From assembly GCA_023443045.1 (NCBI GenBank), contig JAEZWK010000030.1, positions 1 to 9,888 on the forward strand: a DNA stretch of 9,888 nucleotides, read 5' to 3'. The notes under the pieces are model-generated. The model saw nothing but the letters and a program-made list of their open reading frames with translations. It was not told the DNA's origin and did not search any database. This document shows, piece after piece, positions 5,432-9,888 of this stretch (position 1 is its first letter; every line of letters begins with the position of its first letter). A program made the position numbers and the translations under genes. The DNA is from Bacillota bacterium. Lineage in GTDB: Bacteria; Bacillota_A; Clostridia; Tissierellales; Peptoniphilaceae.

Positions 5432-6495
5432 AAAAAATAGTTTTAAAAGACAAATTAGCAAATTTATTAAAAGAAGCTTTGAAAGTAGATGAGAAGGATA
5501 TATTCAAAGAAGGTGTAAAACTATATTTTGAAAATGATGATTGCATATTGGAAATAGATGATAAATCTAAAGATATCACAATTTGTATGAATAAAGATAA
5601 TATAGATGTAGCTACAGAAAAAGACAGTGGATTTTTTAATTTCTTTAATGGTGAATCAGAAGATGAATACTATTTTTCAGAGAAAGAGCTTTTAGAAGAG
5701 TACGAAGAAACATTGGAACAAATAGATGAGTTATGTATAGAAATAAAATCTCTACAAAAAGTAAAAGAAGAGTTAGAGCAAAAACTAGAGCCACTAAAAG
5801 CAGATATTAAAACAAAACTTGAAGAAATTACAAAAACGGTAAATAAGAGTTTGGATGCTATCGGAAGTAGCGACGCAGAGTTTTATCAAAATGAATTAGA
5901 AGATTTGCAGGATGATCTAGAAGATATAAAAGAAAATTTAGAAGATTATAGAGAAGAATTAGAAGAAGTAGAAGAAGATATACAATCACTATATGACGAA
6001 AAACACGAACTCATCGATTCTTTAGAAGAAATAAAAGAAGAGCTCAACGAAAGACAAATAAAATATGAAGACAGAGTGATTTTTAGAAAAGAAGAAGAGT
6101 ATCGTGCCGCATCTTGTGAATGTGAAACAGCATCAGATAAAAAAGATGAAAAATTTGGCGGTAAAAAATTCTACATCGGAAAGGATGGAGTAAAATTGGG
6201 AAATATATCTGTAGGAAGTGATGGAGAAGTAAAAATCGGTGACAAGATATTTGTACGCGGCGATGAAGTAAAATGTGGAAATATAGATATAGATAAAAAT
6301 GGTGTGCGTCTAAAATCAAAAGAAGGAGATATTTTCGTCTCTGAAGATGGTTCCGTAAAAGTAGGTGATATATTGGTAGATGGTGATGAAGTAAATTGCG
6401 GAAATATAAAAGTGACTGATGATGGCATAATCATCAAAACTAATGATGGGGATATACAGATTAAAGGAAAAAATATAAATATAGGAAAAAAATAA
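5428..6495 (+). CDS. Acidic coiled-coil protein with C-terminal beta-repeat domain, unknown function
   Basis: The product has 355 residues in three parts. Residues 1-80 form a compact alpha/beta region. Residues ~84-215 are a long, highly charged heptad-like coiled coil, rich in Glu/Lys/Leu (e.g. NELEDLQDDLEDIKENLEDY), with a break near IGSSDAE (145-151). Residues ~246-355 are short beta strands of the type G-[DN]-I-x-V-x-x-[DG]-G-x-V. In that part the segment GDKIFVRGDEVKCGNIDID (271-289) recurs as GDILVDGDEVNCGNIKV (313-329). A Cys-rich bit (CECETAS) joins the two halves. There is no signal peptide or membrane helix. Such glycine/aspartate strand repeats suggest a stacked or beta-helical surface like those in FapA-, bactofilin- or DUF4097-like proteins, but I cannot assign a family. 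AAAGGAGG precedes the ATG, which overlaps the HAD stop by four bases, so the two are co-translated. It probably oligomerises and acts as a scaffold in the cytoplasm (inference). Confidence 0.85.
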   Translation: MKKIVLKDKLANLLKEALKVDEKDIFKEGVKLYFENDDCILEIDDKSKDITICMNKDNIDVATEKDSGFFNFFNGESEDEYYFSEKELLEEYEETLEQIDELCIEIKSLQKVKEELEQKLEPLKADIKTKLEEITKTVNKSLDAIGSSDAEFYQNELEDLQDDLEDIKENLEDYREELEEVEEDIQSLYDEKHELIDSLEEIKEELNERQIKYEDRVIFRKEEEYRAASCECETASDKKDEKFGGKKFYIGKDGVKLGNISVGSDGEVKIGDKIFVRGDEVKCGNIDIDKNGVRLKSKEGDIFVSEDGSVKVGDILVDGDEVNCGNIKVTDDGIIIKTNDGDIQIKGKNINIGKK

Positions 6496-6498
6496 AAA

Positions 6499-7389
6499 AT
6501 GAAAAAGATTAGCTTTATAATAAAGGAAGATGCAAAAAATTTATTAGAAGCAACTAAACAAATTGGCCTAAGTAGGAATATGTTCAATAGATACGCCTAT
6601 TTAGGCCGTATTTTAGTTAATGAAAAAGAAAATAGAAGAAATGATAGAATATATAAGAATGATAGAATAACTTTTTTAGTTGAAGATGAAAATATAAAAT
6701 ATCAAAAAAAAGCTTTGAATGATGCTGTAGAGCTTATATATAGTGATGAGTTCATCTATATCTTGAAAAAACCGGATAAAATGTTGTGTCACCCCTCCAA
6801 AAATAGTGGAGATAGTATCACGCTTGAAGATTATGCAAAAAATTACTTTGCAAGAGATGGGATAAATCATCAGGTCAGATTTATAAATCGACTTGACTAT
6901 GACACCACAGGACTTGTGATGATTGCTAAAAATGATATTGCACACGCCTATTATGCACAAAAAATAAAAAATAGCAAAATAAAAAGACAGTATCTAGCGC
7001 TCACAGAGGGAGATGCTCCACCTGAAAAGTGGAAGGAATTTTCAAAAATAGATAGAGATAAAGAAATTGGAATAAAAAGAACTCTTGGGGAAAATGGAAA
7101 AGACTCCGAAACACATTTTAATCTTCTCTACACGAATGGAAAATACCACCTTATAAAAGCTGGCATCATAACTGGACGGACTCACCAGATAAGATTGCAT
7201 CTGGGCGCAAAAAACTTACAAATTGTTAATGATCCACTATATGGTAAAAAAGATGATGATTTCCAAAAAATGATGCTACTATCCTACTACACAGAATTTG
7301 AAAATCACAATTCTAAACTCATAAAAATAGTTATAAGAGACGATTATTTTACAGATAGAGTAAGAGAGATATTTAGAGGAAAAATATAA
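6499..7389 (+). CDS. RluA-family RNA pseudouridine synthase
   Basis: At 296 residues this is a standard RluA/RluD-type enzyme that isomerises specific uridines in rRNA or tRNA. Residues ~1-62 form an S4-like RNA-binding domain (SRNMFNRYAYLGRILVNEK). The catalytic domain follows, with the diagnostic INRLDYDTTGLVMIAKN (catalytic Asp133), a K-x-Y strand (KRQYLALTEG), and GRTHQIRLHL (226-235) before DPLYGK. The usual His of HRLD is Asn here, as in many Firmicute homologues. Only three bases separate its ATG from the preceding stop, and the ribosome binding site is poor (TAGGAAAA), so it is probably translated by coupling within the hpf operon. With HPF this gives the operon two ribosome-linked products. 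The exact target uridine is not predictable. I see no U-tract hairpin right after the stop. Confidence 0.93.
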   Translation: MKKISFIIKEDAKNLLEATKQIGLSRNMFNRYAYLGRILVNEKENRRNDRIYKNDRITFLVEDENIKYQKKALNDAVELIYSDEFIYILKKPDKMLCHPSKNSGDSITLEDYAKNYFARDGINHQVRFINRLDYDTTGLVMIAKNDIAHAYYAQKIKNSKIKRQYLALTEGDAPPEKWKEFSKIDRDKEIGIKRTLGENGKDSETHFNLLYTNGKYHLIKAGIITGRTHQIRLHLGAKNLQIVNDPLYGKKDDDFQKMMLLSYYTEFENHNSKLIKIVIRDDYFTDRVREIFRGKI

Positions 7390-7406
7390 AGTTTTGATGT
7401 AATTAA

Positions 7407-7475
7407 TTATTGGTAATTTTCATACACTTAGACATGAAAGCAATACAAAATTCTCTTTAGTTTTATTACCAATGA
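7407..7475. other. Nested inverted repeats before the Nudix gene
   Basis: ATTGGTAAT (7409-7417) and ATTACCAAT (7465-7473) are a perfect 9-bp inverted repeat, extendable by a T-G and a T-A pair. Inside, TTTCAT (7418-7423) and ATGAAA (7434-7439) form a 6-bp hairpin abutting the outer stem. A weak AAAA/TTTT arm (7447-7450, 7461-7464) abuts the other side. On paper this folds as a three-way junction. The same bases also read as broken protein fragments (see findings), so the role is open. Confidence 0.4.
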
Positions 7476-7533
7476 AAAATTAGTCTTGTTATTAAAAGAT
7501 TTAGAAATTTGATAGATATAATAGGAGGTTGCT

Positions 7534-7995
7534 TTGAAAAATACAGATATAAATTTTGATGTTGATGGTACAATTGTAAGTGTTAGAAGTTGTGGAATAA
7601 TTGATAATGGTGATAAAATTTTGCTGCATAAAAAAATACATGATGATTTTTATGCTTTAGTTGGCGGTAGAGTGAAAGCTAATGAATCAACTATAGCAGC
7701 AGTAAAAAGAGAATTCCATGAAGAATTAAATATTAATGTTGATGTTGTTAAACAATTGTGCTGTGTAGAAAATTTTTTTAAATACGACGATAAAAGACAT
7801 CATGAATTAATGTTTGTTTATTTATTAAAAACTAGTGATATAATACCTAGTGAAAGTTTTATTATAGATGACAATCTTTTTTGTTGGTTTGATAAAAACG
7901 ACCTTAGGAATATAAAAATAAAACCTAGTATATTTGAGAATTTTGACGATATTTTAGCTAAAAACAATCATATAATCATTATTGAAGATGAGTAA
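7534..7995 (+). CDS. Nudix hydrolase
   Basis: The product has 153 residues with a complete Nudix box, GRVKANESTIAAVKREFHEE: Gly45, Glu51, then Arg59-Glu60-Phe61 and the Mg2+-binding Glu63-Glu64. This motif hydrolyses nucleoside diphosphates linked to another moiety. The preceding strands (RSCGIIDNGDKILLHKK) and the following V-x-x-x-Y-L-L strands fit the alpha/beta/alpha sandwich. An aromatic/acidic C-terminus (DNLFCWFDKNDLRNIKIKP) matches MutT-like Nudix proteins in which a W-x-x-x-[DE]-[DEL] segment ends the fold. The start is TTG at 7534, fixed by an AGGAGG (7523-7528) five bases upstream. No ATG lies nearby, so translation may be modest. It is separated from the RluA gene by 144 bases and stands alone. 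Substrate unknown; nucleotide clean-up or ADP-ribose/NADH-type substrates are possible. Confidence 0.92.
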   Translation: MKNTDINFDVDGTIVSVRSCGIIDNGDKILLHKKIHDDFYALVGGRVKANESTIAAVKREFHEELNINVDVVKQLCCVENFFKYDDKRHHELMFVYLLKTSDIIPSESFIIDDNLFCWFDKNDLRNIKIKPSIFENFDDILAKNNHIIIIEDE

Positions 7996-8506
7996 GTGAT
8001 AAGATAAATTTATTAAATTATAAATATTGTAAGAGAGTTTTTTAGCCTGCTTGGTGATATTTGGAATCAAAAAACACTATAAATGATCACATAGATAGCA
8101 ATTACCTTGATATGTGAATTATTTTTTTTTATACAATATAATACCGGTAGAGTAAAAATTATTTTTTGTAACCATAGTCTTTTAGTGGGTTTTTTGGTTT
8201 AAATCTGTTTAATTATTAGATTGGGTGGTGATTTTAACGAAAGCATTTTTATAACATCTACTTTATTATAGTTTTTCTTGTTTAAAGCTATAGATTGTAT
8301 TTGCCATATTTTTATAGATAGAAATCCCCCAGATTTTTATAATTTAGTCAAAAGGTTTTTTATATAATACACTTTGTCGTATATATTATTATCATTTATT
8401 ACCACCAATCATTAAATGTATGAAACTTATAATTTACCTTAATATTGGCAAAAGTTATTAAATATAAGTACTTCAATAAGTGGTAAGCTTTATTCATTCT
8501 CGTAAG
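7996..8506. other. Long stretch without a recognisable gene
   Basis: Both strands are closed by dense stops. The stretch contains a possible terminator (8087-8130) and a hairpin, ATAGAAATC (8318-8326) with GATTTTTAT (8332-8340), around a CCCCA loop. It also has TATAAT strings (8137-8142, 8363-8368) without partner -35 boxes. A T/G-rich block lies at 8150-8290. The minus-strand frame over 8399-8599 lacks a ribosome binding site and runs through the next promoter, so it is not counted. An undetected small RNA is possible, but nothing identifies one. Confidence 0.45.
8087..8130 (+). terminator. Possible terminator after the Nudix gene
   Basis: TCACATA (8087-8093) pairs with TATGTGA (8111-8117), followed by ATTA and nine T (8122-8130). 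The loop is long (17 bases) and the U-tract starts four bases after the stem, so this is weaker than the other terminators here. Confidence 0.4.
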
Positions 8507-8546
8507 TTGACAAATCATTGACAAAATAAAAAATATTTTATAGAAT
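8507..8546 (+). promoter_or_regulatory. Promoter of the HTH-GTPase gene with duplicated -35 motif
   Basis: A perfect TTGACA (8518-8523) and TAGAAT (8541-8546) are 17 bases apart, a strong sigma-A promoter. A second TTGACAAA starts at 8507, eleven bases (about one helical turn) before the first. The pair TTGACAAA-TCA-TTGACAAA is therefore a direct repeat on one DNA face, overlapping the -35 box. It could be an operator. Transcription would begin near 8553. Confidence 0.7.
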
Positions 8547-8555
8547 TTAATTATA

Positions 8556-8590
8556 AACAATTGGCACATTGTTAATAAAAAAGTTAACAA
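8556..8590. promoter_or_regulatory. Inverted-repeat cluster in the leader of the HTH-GTPase gene
   Basis: AACAAT (8556-8561) is inverted as ATTGTT (8568-8573). TTGTTAA (8569-8575) is inverted as TTAACAA (8584-8590). The three half sites lie just after the expected transcription start. This suits a repressor-binding site or an mRNA hairpin ahead of the ribosome binding site AAGGAGGG (8603-8610). The arrangement is visible; the regulatory role is inferred. Confidence 0.4.
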
Positions 8591-8616
8591 ATAACACAAG
8601 CTAAGGAGGGTTAAAT

Positions 8617-9810
8617 ATGATCTTAGAAAAAAATTCTTTATTATTAGATGATATTCCTAAGTTTTTCAAAACAAGTAAAAATAATGTTTCAAATTGGAGG
8701 AAAACAGACGCTTGGATGACTAAGCCTTTAGGACAAATTTCCTCGTGGTCTATACGGAAATCTGAGGACATTACAGATTATTCGCAAAATAAAAAGGAAT
8801 CAGATATTATCCCTTCTGAAAACTTAAAATTAAAAACAATAGCAATTATAGGTAGATCTCGAGGAGGAAAATCATTTTTAGTTTCGAGATTTGTAGAAAA
8901 CAAATCCAAATTTGTAGAGTTATTTTGTGGAAATAGTGGTGACAAAACTATGTGTCCAATAAATGTTATGATTTCAGATTCAGAAAAACCAGTACAATAT
9001 GCATTTCATACTGATTTTAATACTAAAATTCCCAAAAATGAATTTGAAGATTCTCTAGTCAAGTCAATACGGGATAGAATTTCATCGCTCAAAGATAATA
9101 ATTTTTTTTCAGATAACACTAATGAGATGAAAATAATAGAAAAATTAATAAGAGATATAAGAGATGTTGAGAAGAGTAAAAAAATTAAAATAAACACTTT
9201 TATCAATATTTATGAAAAGCCAAGCTGTTTTTGTAAAGAATTATTAAGAGAGAATGGTTTGGAAACCATAAAGATAATAGATACACCTGGTGTGTCTGGA
9301 CAAGTAGAAGCATCTAAAATTGCAAAATCTGATGTATATTTATTTTTAATTAAACCTGATAATATGGATGAAGCTAGTACTTTAAAAAAAATAGTAGAAG
9401 AAATAAAATCGGATGTAGCAACAAGCAAAGTTGCCTTTTTATATAAAAAAGAAGGATGTTATGGTGATCAACAAGCATATGAAAAAGCAAGAAAAAGCAT
9501 AAAAGAAGATATGGAGACATATAATGAATTGTTTTCTGAATTGAGAGGTAGCATTGTATCGACAGAATTAGATGTGTTAAATCCAGCTGCACACTCTATA
9601 ATGTTTCCTACAATGAGTATAGATGGAGGTGAATTAGCAGAAAAACTATTTATGAGCGAATTAAAAAACAAATTAACAGATGCATTTAACCCTAATGACA
9701 GTATAGATTTGGATAAGGAATTTTTGGATATACTCAAAACAAAAGGAGAGAAAGCAAAAGAATTGTACTGCCCCCTTAAATCCGGACACGGAAATAAGGG
9801 GGTATTTTAA
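8617..9810 (+). CDS. wHTH-dynamin-like GTPase fusion, truncated by an IS insertion
   Basis: The frame is 397 codons, but only the first 382 belong to the gene; the rest (from LYCP on) is read from the left end of an insertion sequence starting at 9764. Residues ~9-55 (LLLDDIPKFF...SKNNVSNWRK...SIRKSEDI) resemble the AlpA/MerR-type winged helix that begins many defence and phage-related proteins. From ~73 a GTPase follows. G1 is GRSRGGKS (79-86, Lys85). G2 is KTMCPI, with Thr111 and the proline typical of dynamin-like proteins. G3 is IDTPG (221-225). No canonical NKxD is seen; FLYKKEG (274-280) occupies its place. A charged helical insert (~140-205) lies between G2 and G3. Dynamin-family proteins are usually much longer, so a C-terminal stalk/assembly region is probably lost. 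The start is fixed by AAGGAGGG. No membrane helix remains. A DNA- or membrane-linked defence role is inference only. Confidence 0.75.
   Translation: MILEKNSLLLDDIPKFFKTSKNNVSNWRKTDAWMTKPLGQISSWSIRKSEDITDYSQNKKESDIIPSENLKLKTIAIIGRSRGGKSFLVSRFVENKSKFVELFCGNSGDKTMCPINVMISDSEKPVQYAFHTDFNTKIPKNEFEDSLVKSIRDRISSLKDNNFFSDNTNEMKIIEKLIRDIRDVEKSKKIKINTFINIYEKPSCFCKELLRENGLETIKIIDTPGVSGQVEASKIAKSDVYLFLIKPDNMDEASTLKKIVEEIKSDVATSKVAFLYKKEGCYGDQQAYEKARKSIKEDMETYNELFSELRGSIVSTELDVLNPAAHSIMFPTMSIDGGELAEKLFMSELKNKLTDAFNPNDSIDLDKEFLDILKTKGEKAKELYCPLKSGHGNKGVF
9771..9802 (+). promoter_or_regulatory. IS-end hairpin covering the OrfA ribosome binding site
   Basis: CCCCCTTA (9771-9778) pairs with TAAGGGGG (9795-9802). 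After a symmetric AA/AA internal loop, TCCG (9781-9784) pairs with CGGA (9789-9792) around a GACA loop. The right arm contains the AAGGGGG ribosome binding site seven bases before the OrfA ATG. Read-through mRNA from the GTPase promoter would therefore fold and hide it. Confidence 0.65.
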
Positions 9811-9888
9811 TGAAAAAAATAACATACGAAGAGAAATTAAAAATAGTAAAAGAAAACCAAGAAGGATATGGACTAATATATCTATCCA
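9810..9888 (+). CDS. IS3-family transposase OrfA, N-terminal part (partial)
   Basis: ATG at 9810 overlaps the TAA of the truncated GTPase frame (TAATG). It opens a frame that runs off the window after 26 codons: MKKITYEEKLKIVKENQEGY followed by GLIYLS. This matches the start of OrfA proteins of IS150-like elements, a helix-turn-helix protein that binds the IS ends and, by programmed frameshift with OrfB (DDE integrase), forms the transposase. The first HTH helix (YEEKLKIVKE) and the G-Y-x-x-x-x-L-S turn are visible. The ribosome binding site AAGGGGG is inside the hairpin at 9771-9802. Whether the rest is intact cannot be seen. Confidence 0.75.
   Translation, partial: MKKITYEEKLKIVKENQEGYGLIYLS

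Larger units (their letters stand above)
9764..9888 (+). mobile_element. Left end of an IS3-family (IS150-like) insertion sequence
   Basis: TGTACTGCCCCC begins at 9764. It resembles, from memory, the terminal repeats of IS150-group IS3 elements (TGTACTG...), with TG at the very end. OrfA follows within 50 bases, as in this family. The insertion lies in codon 383 of the GTPase gene. The three bases before it (AAT) would be one copy of a target duplication, but the other end is outside the window. Confidence 0.75.

Noticed and set aside
6238..6441. DNA repeats in the coiled-coil gene as a mobile or phase-variable repeat
   Set aside because: The copies match in protein sequence but differ at many bases. 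This is an old domain duplication rather than a slippage-prone tandem repeat.
6083..6587. Minus-strand frames over the beta-repeat region and RluA start
   Set aside because: They mirror the repeats of the real coiled-coil/beta-repeat gene. The Pro/Ser/Phe-rich content is a shadow of Gly/Asp/Lys codons.
7523..7528. TATAAT at about 7518 as the Nudix promoter
   Set aside because: It sits right against the AGGAGG, so the mRNA would start at or inside its own ribosome binding site. No -35 lies 16-18 bases upstream.
8399..8599. 66-codon minus-strand frame rich in Leu/Phe/Tyr
   Set aside because: It covers the consensus promoter and leader of the GTPase gene, has no upstream Shine-Dalgarno, and its composition is what AT-rich noncoding DNA gives.
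1..9888. CRISPR array, tRNA or rRNA genes
   Set aside because: No regularly spaced repeat-spacer pattern, tRNA cloverleaf with T-loop consensus, or conserved rRNA string was seen on either strand. The only tandem repeat is the 14-base duplication at 1753-1783.

Overview
The window is very AT-rich, with strong Shine-Dalgarno sites (AGGAGG type), consensus-like sigma-A promoters and many U-tract hairpin terminators. Together with a long-form HPF and Lys/Asp/Glu/Ile-rich proteins, this points to a low-GC Firmicute. My guess is an anaerobic coccus of the Tissierellia/Peptoniphilaceae type, but that is inference.

Left part (1-2236) is an accessory-looking, partly decayed zone. It holds the last codons of an unidentified gene, a two-helix membrane peptide gene with its own terminator, and a frameshifted small gene that resembles helper proteins of conjugative elements. 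A sigma-70-like factor gene (843-1319) follows, with a clean promoter and terminator. Then come about 700 bp of gene debris and repeats, and a 37-residue membrane peptide gene. A mirror-symmetric hairpin at 2213-2245 closes transcription from both sides.

Middle part (2237-7389) is core-like. A cytoplasmic S9-family prolyl-oligopeptidase-type peptidase lies on the minus strand. It shares a 95-bp intergenic region of overlapping divergent promoters with a plus-strand run of four tightly packed genes: hpf (ribosome hibernation), a HAD-family phosphatase overlapping the hpf end, an acidic coiled-coil protein with a C-terminal beta-repeat domain (ATGA overlap), and an RluA-family pseudouridine synthase (3-nt gap). 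The run pairs two ribosome-linked proteins with a phosphatase and an uncharacterised structural protein.

Right part (7390-9888) is accessory again. A TTG-started Nudix hydrolase follows an odd inverted-repeat segment. After it come about 620 bp without a recognisable gene. A gene with its own strong promoter then encodes an N-terminal winged-HTH-like domain fused to a dynamin-like GTPase. An IS3-family (IS150-like) insertion sequence has cut this gene after residue 382. The left end of that IS and the first 26 codons of its OrfA close the window. The HTH-GTPase is the best candidate for an undescribed, possibly defence-related, system, but here it is broken.
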